In this document: positions 1 through 5,270 of the stretch, piece by piece
Numbering within the stretch: position 1 is the first letter of the stretch
How the letters are laid out: every line of letters begins with the position of its first letter
Source: Candidatus Latescibacterota bacterium
GTDB lineage: Bacteria > Krumholzibacteriota > Krumholzibacteriia > WVZY01 > JAKEHA01
Assembly (NCBI GenBank): GCA_022615275.1
Contig: JAKEHA010000106.1
Coordinates: 1-5,496, forward strand
DNA: 5,496 nt
Direction: 5' to 3'
Position numbers and translations under genes: made by a program
Notes under the pieces: model-generated
Told to the model about the DNA's origin: nothing
The model's database searches: none
The model's input: only the letters and a program-made list of their open reading frames with translations

Positions 1-450
1 CTAGCGCGGCAAGGAGGGTGCGTCGGCCAGGGACGAATCGGCGGGAGCGGGTGCCACCAGGGGCTCGTAATGAACGAGCGCTCCGTACTGCTCGCGCACG
101 ATGTGATAGTCCAGTTCGACGGAGTCGCGGAGCGCCGGCCATTCCTGCTCGGGCACGGCGTCGATCGCGGACAGGCGGGAGCGCAACGCCTGCTGGTTGC
201 GTTTGAGATCCTCCACTTCAATCGCGAACAGGCTGTCGATGGTGGTCGTTCCTTCGCCCAGGGTTGCGATCCCGCGGTCGAGCTGCCGCATCTTGCTCTC
301 CATCACGATGGAGAACTGGCGGCGCTCCTGGCGCTGGATGCGTGCGGCCTCGTCCCGGCTACACGCCCCGCCGATGCACATGGCCCCGCCGGTGAACAAC
401 GCACCGAGGAGCAGCGCACCCGCGGGCAGCGCGAGACCCCTTCCTTTCAT
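1..450 (-). CDS. Small membrane-anchored or lipoprotein-like helical protein, function unknown
   Basis: This is a complete 149-residue protein that I do not recognise. The stop codon is at positions 3-1, and the ATG start at 450-448 is preceded by a GGAAAGGG ribosome-binding site (465-458) with a 7-nt gap. Residues 1-5 are short and basic. Residues 6-29 form a Gly/Ala/Leu-rich hydrophobic segment with Cys25 and Cys30, so it is either a signal anchor or a lipoprotein signal. The sequence before Cys30 (Gly-Gly-Ala) is a poor lipobox, so lipidation is uncertain. Residues 31-125 are charged and probably helical, with many Arg, Gln and Glu. The tail is rich in Pro and Ala. The gene lies 27 bp downstream of the Crp/Fnr-family regulator on the same strand, so the two are probably co-transcribed. 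By inference the product is exported and faces the periplasm; no enzymatic motif is visible. Confidence 0.7.
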   Translation of the reverse strand: MKGRGLALPAGALLLGALFTGGAMCIGGACSRDEAARIQRQERRQFSIVMESKMRQLDRGIATLGEGTTTIDSLFAIEVEDLKRNQQALRSRLSAIDAVPEQEWPALRDSVELDYHIVREQYGALVHYEPLVAPAPADSSLADAPSLPR

Positions 451-477
451 GACCGAACCCTTTCCGCGTCGCGTCAG

Positions 478-1218
478 TCAGATAGCGCTGGCGCAGCTCG
501 TTGCTTCGTACAAACCGTCCGCATCGTGGATGCACATGTAGCGGTCGTGGATGCCCAGCCATCCGCGCCGGCGAAACACGTTGAGCGTGCTGCTCGTCAC
601 TTCGCGCGTCGCGCCGATCATGCTGGCGATGTCCTGCTGCGTCAGCAGCACGTTGACCTTGGTGCCGCAGTGCAGCGCCTTCGGGAATTCCTTGCACAGA
701 CGCAGGAGGATGCGCGCGGTCCGCGCGGGGACGCGACCCGACATCTCGTCGAGGCGGTCTTCCATCTGCGCCATGCGCAGTGAACGGATGCGGCTGATTT
801 CGGCCTGAACGCGGGCGCTGCCGACGATCTGCTCCAACTCGCGCACGCGCACGCGCGCCACCACGCTGGATTGCAGCGTCATGATGCAGACGTCGTCGCG
901 GTGATCGGAGACGGGCGTGCCGCACGCCTCGCCCGGCTTCATCAAGTACAGGACGGTCTCGCCGCCGTTGCCGTCCAGGCGCGAGACCTTGGCCAGGCCG
1001 TCCATCAGGAAGCACAGGTTCCCGGGGTCGTTCTGCACGGCGATCCGCGTCCGCTTGTCGACGGCCTGGAAGCGGGTGATCCCGGCCACGCGGGCCAGGT
1101 CCGAGGACGTCACGTCCCGAAAGAGTTCCATGGTCCGGAGCGAAGCGCATTCGACGAGTTGCGCGATCTCGGGGACCGCGACCCGCCGGGTCTGGCTATT
1201 CGATGTGGCTATCATCAT
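478..1218 (-). CDS. Crp/Fnr-family transcriptional regulator, cysteine-rich
   Basis: This is a 246-residue cytoplasmic DNA-binding regulator. Residues about 30-130 match the cyclic-nucleotide-binding-like beta-barrel of the Crp/Fnr family (LF...V, the NLCFLMDGLAKV and GGETVLYLMKPGE stretches). A long dimerisation helix covers about 130-160. A winged helix-turn-helix lies at about 163-235, with the typical recognition segment LTQQDIASMIGATREVTSST at 192-211. I chose the ATG at 1218 because an ideal AAAGGAG (1231-1225) sits 6 nt upstream; an upstream start at 1269 would add 17 unconserved basic residues. It carries eight cysteines (24, 69, 99, 111, 175, 184, 229, 242) but lacks the N-terminal cysteine cluster of classical Fnr. 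Family members sense cAMP, redox state, oxygen, NO or CO; the ligand here is unknown. It is transcribed divergently from the two-component operon and could regulate it. Confidence 0.92.
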   Translation of the reverse strand: MMIATSNSQTRRVAVPEIAQLVECASLRTMELFRDVTSSDLARVAGITRFQAVDKRTRIAVQNDPGNLCFLMDGLAKVSRLDGNGGETVLYLMKPGEACGTPVSDHRDDVCIMTLQSSVVARVRVRELEQIVGSARVQAEISRIRSLRMAQMEDRLDEMSGRVPARTARILLRLCKEFPKALHCGTKVNVLLTQQDIASMIGATREVTSSTLNVFRRRGWLGIHDRYMCIHDADGLYEATSCASAI

Positions 1219-1274
1219 GGTCGGCTCCTTTCGTCGGGGCTGCCTCTTCTCGTGCAAGATTGACCCCAAGCGGG

Positions 1275-1304
1275 TTGCCTGGCTACTGAAGTGATGGTTA
1301 TAAT
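1275..1304 (+). promoter_or_regulatory. Sigma70-like promoter of the two-component operon
   Basis: A -35 element TTGCCT (1275-1280, 4 of 6 matches to consensus) is followed after 18 bp by a perfect -10 TATAAT (1299-1304). Transcription would start near 1311-1312, giving a leader of about 72 nt before the response regulator ATG at 1384. The promoter position also argues against the longer reading frame that opens at 1291, because that start would lie upstream of the transcript. Confidence 0.72.
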
Positions 1305-1317
1305 GCGCTCATCCCGA

Positions 1318-1333
1318 CTTCATGCGTTCTTCA
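1318..1333 (+). promoter_or_regulatory. Candidate response-regulator binding site (11-bp-phased CTTCA direct repeat)
   Basis: CTTCA occurs at 1318-1322 and again at 1329-1333, with 6 bp between the copies, so the period is exactly 11 bp. OmpR/PhoB-family regulators typically bind tandem short half-sites with this spacing. An inverted copy, TGAAG, lies at 1287-1291 between the -35 and -10. The direct repeat falls just downstream of the predicted transcription start, a position that would favour autorepression. The short motif length makes chance occurrence possible. Confidence 0.35.
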
Positions 1334-1383
1334 GACGCCGCCGCCGCCCCTGCTGCGCTACATTCGAGGGGGTCGACCCACAC

Positions 1384-2097
1384 ATGCGCGTACTCGTCGT
1401 TGAAGATAATCCGAAAATGGCCGAGGCCATCCGCAAGGGGCTGGCCCAGCAGAACTATGCCGTCGACGTGCTCGGCCGCGGGTTCGAGGCGGAAGAGGCC
1501 GCCGCCGCGGCCGACTACGACGCCATCGTGCTGGATTTGATGCTGCCCGACCGCGACGGCGTCGACGTGTGTCGCAATTTGCGACGCCGCGGTATTGCGA
1601 CCCCCATCCTGATGCTCACCGCGCTGGCCGACACCGAGAGCAAAGTGGCGGGCCTGGACGCCGGGGCCGACGACTACCTCACCAAGCCCTTCGAGTTCGA
1701 AGAGCTGGTGGCGCGGATCCGGACCCTCATGCGCCGCGGCCGCGCGGTGGAGAGCCGTGTCCTCAAGTACGGCGACCTGGAGTTCGACCTCAACCAGCGT
1801 CGCATCACGCGCGCGGGCCGGACCATTCAGCTCTCGGGCAAGGAGACCGCACTGCTCGAATACTTCATGCGCAACCCCGACCGCGTCGTCGCGCGGCAAA
1901 CCCTGGTCGAGAAGATCTGGGACACCAGCTATCAGCCGGTTAGCAATGCCATCGACGTCCACATCTCGTCCTTGCGCAAGAAAATCGACCGCGACTTCGA
2001 CGAGTCCTTCATTCATACCGTCGTCGGCGCGGGCTACCGCTTCGGGCGCCCGCACCGCGACGCCCCTAAGGAGTCCGCGCCCGACGCGGGCGCGTAG
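1384..2097 (+). CDS. OmpR/PhoB-family two-component response regulator
   Basis: This is a 237-residue transcription factor of normal family length. The receiver domain (about 1-117) has the acidic pocket Glu7-Asp8, the phosphoacceptor Asp51 in VLDLMLPDRDG, Thr79 in MLTA, and Lys101 in the TKPF motif. The C-terminal winged-helix domain (about 125-221) has the family landmarks LSGKETALLEYFMRNP, the recognition helix NAIDVHISSLRKKID, and the closing hairpin VGAGYRF. The ATG at 1384 is chosen because it begins exactly at the conserved receiver strand (MRVLVVED). It has a GAGGGGG ribosome-binding site at 1366-1372, 11 nt upstream, and lies downstream of the predicted promoter. The histidine kinase starts 9 nt after its stop, so they form a cognate pair. 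The domain pattern resembles CusR/CopR/QseB-like regulators, but the sequence does not reveal the signal or targets. Confidence 0.96.
   Translation: MRVLVVEDNPKMAEAIRKGLAQQNYAVDVLGRGFEAEEAAAAADYDAIVLDLMLPDRDGVDVCRNLRRRGIATPILMLTALADTESKVAGLDAGADDYLTKPFEFEELVARIRTLMRRGRAVESRVLKYGDLEFDLNQRRITRAGRTIQLSGKETALLEYFMRNPDRVVARQTLVEKIWDTSYQPVSNAIDVHISSLRKKIDRDFDESFIHTVVGAGYRFGRPHRDAPKESAPDAGA
2067..2094 (+). promoter_or_regulatory. Displaced Shine-Dalgarno plus hairpin before the kinase start
   Basis: TAAGGAG (2067-2073) lies 33 nt before the kinase ATG (2107), too far to act directly, and nothing closer resembles a ribosome-binding site. Between them is a perfect hairpin: 8-bp arms CGCGCCCG (2076-2083) and CGGGCGCG (2087-2094) around the loop ACG. 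Folding it would reduce the effective spacing to about 14 nt. Ribosomes finishing the response regulator would also melt it, since it lies inside that coding sequence, so simple translational coupling is the alternative. Confidence 0.4.
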
Positions 2098-2106
2098 GCC
2101 CGCCAC

Positions 2107-3549
2107 ATGACCGTCCTTCCCCTGCGACTCAAACTCACCCTGTGGTTCGTGACGTTGTTCGCGGCCATCTACATGGGCCTGATCGGCGTGGTGTGGTTCA
2201 TCGGGCGCAGCTCGCAGAATCGGCTCCTGGACGAAGCCCTGATCACGGTGGCGCGCGGGGTGGGGACACTCCTCGTCGACATCGAGGGCGACTTCTCCAA
2301 CCTCGACCTCGGGCCCTATCAGCCCGTCGACCGTGAATTCAGCCTGCTCGCCGTGCGCGACGGCAACGGCGTCGTGGTGGCGTCCGACTTGCGCGTCGAC
2401 ACCGGCGCGCTCCCGCCGCTCCCGCCGCCCGATAAGGAACACACGATCACGCGCATCAACGGCGAGTCGGCTCGCAACCTGGTGGGGCGCGCGATCCAGA
2501 CCCGTCTCGTTACCTATCGCGTGGCCTCGCGCGACGGCGCCGTGCACTACATCGACCTCGCGCGCGCGACCGAGTTCGGCCGGCGCCAGCGCCAGTTGTT
2601 CTCCGACATCATCTTCATCGCGGGACTGGGCGGCGTTTTCTCCTCGGCGCTGGCGGCGTGGTTCCTGGTGGGGCGCGCGACCACGCCCTTCGAGCGCCTG
2701 GCCGAGATCGCGCGGCGCGTGGGCCCCGAGAGCGAGACGCGCTTTCCTTCCGGGTCGAGCGGGCGCGAGATCGAGCGCCTGCAGACCGAGCTCAACGAGG
2801 CGCTGGGACGACTCGAAGAAGGCTACCGCGTGCGCCAGCGCTTCCTCGCCAACGTGGCCCACGACTTGAAGACGCCGATTAGCGTCATGCTGACGCAATC
2901 GCAGGTGCTGGAACCCGAGGCCGCGTCGATCGACGAATTCCGCCAGTACCACAAGAGCATGATCGAAGAGCTGCGCCGTCTGCGCGGCATCATCGAGGGC
3001 ATCCTCGCGCTCTCGCGCGCGAGCCAGGGCGAAGCGCTCCTGCGCCGCACACAGGTGCCCGTCAACACGCTGATCACGCAGTCGGCGCTGCGTTGCAAGG
3101 CGCAGGCCGATGCCGCCAACGTGCGCATCAAGGTGAGCCCGCACGACGGCGACGAAGCCCGGGAGCTGTTCGGCGACTTCGATCTCCTGTGCACGATGCT
3201 CGACAACGTGATCCGCAACGCCATCCGCTTCTCGCCGGCGCGCGAGACCGTCCACCTCGAAGCCGAGATCGCCGACGGCCGCGCGCGCTTGACGGTTCGC
3301 GACCACGGACCCGGGATACCCGAAGAGTACCTCGACCGCATCTTCGAGCGCTTCATCCAGGTGCCCGACGAGGACGGTAAAGTGCGCGGTGGCACCGGGC
3401 TCGGGCTCGCGATCGCCAAGACGGTGGCCGCAGCGCATGGCGGCACCATCGAAGGACGCAATCGACGTCGCGGCGGGTGCGCGTTCACGATTTCGCTGCC
3501 GTTGAGCGCGTCCGCTCCCGCAACCCGCACTGCTTCCGCCGGCGTGTAA
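2107..3549 (+). CDS. Sensor histidine kinase with HAMP domain, partner of the upstream response regulator
   Basis: This is a 480-residue inner-membrane kinase. A first transmembrane helix (about 10-33) is followed by a periplasmic sensor region (about 35-163) that I cannot assign to a family, then a second helix (about 167-189). A HAMP linker follows at about 190-243 (TTPFERLAEIARRVG). The dimerisation/phosphoacceptor domain contains His252 in ANVAHDLKTP. The ATP-binding domain shows the N-box (LDNVIRNAIRFSP, Asn367 and Asn371), the G1 box DHGPGIP (399-405), the F-box region IFERFIQ (412-418), and the G2 box GGTGLGLAIAK (428-438). All catalytic motifs are intact, so it should autophosphorylate and pass phosphate to Asp51 of the regulator encoded 9 nt upstream. 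The ATG at 2107 is the natural start because the membrane helix follows at once. The sensed stimulus is unknown. Confidence 0.96.
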   Translation: MTVLPLRLKLTLWFVTLFAAIYMGLIGVVWFIGRSSQNRLLDEALITVARGVGTLLVDIEGDFSNLDLGPYQPVDREFSLLAVRDGNGVVVASDLRVDTGALPPLPPPDKEHTITRINGESARNLVGRAIQTRLVTYRVASRDGAVHYIDLARATEFGRRQRQLFSDIIFIAGLGGVFSSALAAWFLVGRATTPFERLAEIARRVGPESETRFPSGSSGREIERLQTELNEALGRLEEGYRVRQRFLANVAHDLKTPISVMLTQSQVLEPEAASIDEFRQYHKSMIEELRRLRGIIEGILALSRASQGEALLRRTQVPVNTLITQSALRCKAQADAANVRIKVSPHDGDEARELFGDFDLLCTMLDNVIRNAIRFSPARETVHLEAEIADGRARLTVRDHGPGIPEEYLDRIFERFIQVPDEDGKVRGGTGLGLAIAKTVAAAHGGTIEGRNRRRGGCAFTISLPLSASAPATRTASAGV

Positions 3550-3616
3550 GGCCCTTTACAGCCTCCCGCCCCGTTTCGGGGTAGCATTCTCTACGACCAA
3601 CCAAGGGAGGCTCACC
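3550..3616 (+). other. Short intergenic spacer before the OmpA-domain lipoprotein
   Basis: This 67-bp gap contains a small hairpin (CCCCG 3569-3573, loop TTT, CGGGG 3577-3581) without a T-tract behind it, so it is a weak terminator at best. TTTACA (3555-3560) resembles a -35 element, but no -10 lies at a normal distance. A strong ribosome-binding site AGGGAGG (3604-3610) sits 6 nt before the next ATG. Read-through from the kinase gene is therefore plausible. Confidence 0.45.
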
Positions 3617-4285
3617 ATGAATCGCACCGCAATCGTGCTCGCGGCCGTCGTGATCTTCGCGACGACGGGATGCTCGAACAAGAAACTCATCGCAGAGAAA
3701 GACGCACAGATCGCCGATCTGCAGGGCGACGTGGCCGCGCTGCAGGCCGAAGTCGCCGAGCAGAAACAGATGAACGCCGAACTCGATCGCGAACTCGCGG
3801 ACTTGCAGACCGAGAAGCGCGTATGGCTCGAGGAGAAGGACAACCTGGTCCACATCACGCTCGACGGCGCCGCCACGTTTCCGACCGCGAGCGCGGATCT
3901 CACAGCAGAGGGCAAGGACGTGCTCGACCGAATCTGGGGTGTGGCCGAGCAGTATCCGAACCGCCGCATCCTGATCGAAGGACACGCCGACGCGCGCCCG
4001 ATCGCGGAGAGTTACCGTTGGAAGTACCCGTCCAACTGGGAGCTTTCGTCGGCGCGGGCGCACGCCGTGCTCCATTATCTGGCCGACGCCCACAACGCCG
4101 AGCCGTCGCGGATGGCGGCGGTCGGCTACGGGGAGAACAGTCCGGTCGCCGACAATGCGACGCCCGAAGGACTCGCGCAGAACCGGCGCGTCGTGATCAC
4201 CATCGGGAGCGCTAAGGCGGTACAGGAGCTCATCTCACGACGGCAGACCGGGTCTCCGTCGGCGGAGTTCGCAGGGGGACGATGA
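3617..4285 (+). CDS. OmpA/MotB-domain peptidoglycan-binding lipoprotein with coiled coil
   Basis: This is a 222-residue envelope protein. Residues 1-18 form a lipoprotein signal ending in Ala-Thr-Thr-Gly before Cys19, which would be lipidated; Ser20 at +2 is consistent with outer-membrane sorting if Lol rules apply. Residues about 22-76 are a charged, Leu-repeating coiled coil. Residues about 77-197 form an OmpA-like domain with the peptidoglycan-binding residues Asp125 (in EGHADARPI) and Arg147 (in NWELSSARA), followed by GYGENSPV and AQNRRVVITI. The extended segment between Asp125 and Arg147, including FPSNWELS-like KYPSNWELS, is typical of the MotB-type variant rather than Pal. There is no transmembrane stator helix, so it is not a flagellar MotB. 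It probably tethers the outer membrane or a complex to the cell wall. It lies 67 bp after the kinase and may be co-transcribed with it. Confidence 0.93.
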   Translation: MNRTAIVLAAVVIFATTGCSNKKLIAEKDAQIADLQGDVAALQAEVAEQKQMNAELDRELADLQTEKRVWLEEKDNLVHITLDGAATFPTASADLTAEGKDVLDRIWGVAEQYPNRRILIEGHADARPIAESYRWKYPSNWELSSARAHAVLHYLADAHNAEPSRMAAVGYGENSPVADNATPEGLAQNRRVVITIGSAKAVQELISRRQTGSPSAEFAGGR

Positions 4286-4306
4286 GTCGCTTGTAATCTT
4301 GGGCGA

Positions 4307-4337
4307 GGCCGTCATCCGACCCTCTGCATGGACGGCC
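4307..4337. repeat. Inverted repeat, 7-bp arms
   Basis: GGCCGTC (4307-4313) is repeated in inverse as GACGGCC (4331-4337) around a 17-nt loop, shortly after the lipoprotein stop codon. On its own it is a weak structure. It sits directly upstream of the stronger hairpin and could fold beside it in a 3' untranslated region. Confidence 0.3.
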
Positions 4338-4341
4338 CCGC

Positions 4342-4368
4342 GGGGTGCCGGCGCCGCGCCGGCACCCC
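4342..4368 (+). terminator. Strong GC-rich hairpin, possible transcription terminator
   Basis: This is a perfect 12-bp stem: GGGGTGCCGGCG (4342-4353) pairs with CGCCGGCACCCC (4357-4368) around the loop CCG. It lies 56 nt after the lipoprotein stop and before the hppA promoter, the expected place for a terminator. It is followed by C-rich sequence rather than a T-tract. It may therefore work as an atypical hairpin terminator, a 3'-end stabiliser, or a dispersed palindromic element. Confidence 0.5.
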
Positions 4369-4383
4369 CCTCCCGGTTCACCC

Positions 4384-4412
4384 TTGCCTTCCGGCCCCGA
4401 AACGGCTAAAGT
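4384..4412 (+). promoter_or_regulatory. Candidate promoter for the pyrophosphatase gene
   Basis: TTGCCT (4384-4389) and TAAAGT (4407-4412) are separated by 17 bp. Each matches the sigma70 consensus at 4 of 6 positions. The -35 hexamer is identical to that of the two-component operon promoter in this window. Transcription would start near 4419, giving a leader of about 65 nt. Confidence 0.42.
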
Positions 4413-4461
4413 CTCCGCCCGACCCGAGCCCTACTTCGCCGGGTACCTGCATTTTCCATCG

Positions 4462-4476
4462 TTTTTTTTAAAGGAG
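4462..4476 (+). promoter_or_regulatory. T8 tract joined to the hppA ribosome-binding site
   Basis: Eight consecutive T residues (4462-4469) run straight into AAAGGAG (4470-4476), which is 8 nt from the ATG at 4485. The Shine-Dalgarno match is strong and fixes the start. The U-rich run is unusual in such GC-rich surroundings and would keep the site unstructured or offer a binding site for ribosomal protein S1. No stem directly precedes it, so it does not look like a terminator. Confidence 0.6.
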
Positions 4477-4484
4477 TCTCACAT

Positions 4485-5270
4485 ATGAAGTTGCCTGTCG
4501 TGGGTCGAATCCTACGGCGGTCGGGGACGAAGACTGCCGCGTGGCTGGTTGCCGCGTTCGCGGGCCTTCTGGCTCCGGCGGCCGCGCTCGCGAGCGAGCT
4601 CGACCTCGAGATCCCAGCCATCGACACGACCTACACGATTCTGGGGGCCGACGTCTCCGGGCTCACCCTGCTCTACGCCGGCTTCGCCGTGTGCGCGCTC
4701 GGGATGATCTTCGGGTTCATCCAGTTCCAGCGCGTCAAGGCGCTGCCCGCGCACGCCTCGATGCTCGAGGTCTCGAACATCATCTACGAGACCTGCAAGA
4801 CGTACCTCCTGCAGCAGGGCCGGTTGCTCCTCGTGCTGCTCGCCTTCATCGGCGTGTGCATCATCTATTACTTCGGTATCCTGCGCGACCTGGCGTGGGG
4901 CCAGGTGGGCCTGATTCTGTTCTGGTCGGTGATCGGCATCCTGGGCTCGTACGCGGTGGCGTGGTTCGGCGTGCGCATCAACACGTACGCGAACAGCCGC
5001 ACGGCGTTCGCGTCGTTGCGCGGCAACCCCACGCCGGTCTACGAGATTCCGCTCCAGTCGGGTATTTCGATCGGCGTCCTTCTTATATGCGTCGAGCTCA
5101 TCGTGATGCTCACGATTCTGCTCTTCGTGCCGGGCCACGCGGCGGGCGCGTGCTTCCTCGGCTTCGCCATCGGCGAGTCGCTGGGTGCTGCTGCGCTGCG
5201 CGTAGCGGGCGGTATCTTCACCAAGATCGCGGACATTGGCTCGGATCTCATGAAGATCGTGGGGTCGTAG
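4485..5270 (+). pseudogene. hppA: N-terminal fragment of membrane-bound ion-translocating pyrophosphatase (truncated)
   Basis: Intact members of this family hydrolyse pyrophosphate and pump H+ or Na+ across the membrane. They have roughly 650-850 residues; here only 261 are encoded. Residues 1-36 look like a signal peptide (basic start, hydrophobic 18-36, Ala-Leu-Ala before Ser37). Membrane helices lie at about 57-80, 111-131, 140-163, 190-214 and 217-243. Recognisable family blocks include HASMLEVSNIIYETCKTYL (90-108), SLRGNPTPVYEIPLQSGIS (177-195) and GGIFTKIADIGSDLMKIV (242-259), with the catalytic-site residues Lys247, Asp250 and Asp254. Homology then stops: the expected continuation with the EDD and GDNAGD-type catalytic motifs is absent in all three forward frames, so this is a break and not a frameshift. 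Only Gly-Ser-stop follows. As it stands the product cannot be active. Whether the gene is truly broken or misassembled is unresolved. Confidence 0.88.

Larger units (their letters stand above)
1219..1383. promoter_or_regulatory. Divergent intergenic control region between Crp/Fnr gene and two-component operon
   Basis: This 165-bp region separates two divergent genes. It holds the plus-strand promoter and the repeats listed separately, plus both ribosome-binding sites. On the minus strand the inverse of the -10 region reads TATAAC (1302-1297), which could serve the Crp/Fnr gene, but I see no matching -35 at the expected distance. A second, weaker plus-strand -35 (TTGACC, 1260-1265) has only a poor -10 partner. 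No canonical Crp (TGTGA-N6-TCACA) or Fnr (TTGAT-N4-ATCAA) site is visible. Confidence 0.6.

Noticed and set aside
70..783. Plus-strand 237-codon frame opposite the small protein and Crp/Fnr gene
   Set aside because: It has no ribosome-binding site or recognisable domain, has His/Arg/Ala-rich shadow composition, and covers two well-supported minus-strand genes.
1219..1269. 17-residue N-terminal extension of the Crp/Fnr protein
   Set aside because: The strong AAAGGAG at 1231-1225 lies inside it and points to the ATG at 1218.
1291..1383. Extended N-terminus of the response regulator starting with GTG at 1291
   Set aside because: The extra 31 residues are Arg-rich and unlike the receiver family. 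The predicted -10 box (1299-1304) lies inside this stretch, and the ATG at 1384 has its own ribosome-binding site and begins the conserved domain.
1309..3438. A 709-codon open frame on the minus strand opposite the response regulator and kinase
   Set aside because: Its product is an Arg/His/Ala/Glu/Asp/Val-rich sequence without domains, as expected from the complement of GC-rich coding DNA. The plus-strand genes have complete, motif-rich domains across the same stretch.
3555..3587. Promoter TTTACA ... TAGCAT before the OmpA-domain lipoprotein
   Set aside because: The spacing is 21 bp, too long for a sigma70 promoter, and the -10 matches only 4 of 6 positions.
4424..4469. Terminator or attenuator formed by ACCCG/CGGGT and the T8 run in the hppA leader
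   Set aside because: The possible stem is only 5 bp, has a long loop, and is separated from the T-tract by about 17 nt, so it lacks the geometry of an intrinsic terminator.
4512..5138. Minus-strand 208-codon frame opposite hppA
   Set aside because: It is a low-complexity Arg/Glu/Asp/His-rich shadow of the conserved pyrophosphatase coding sequence.
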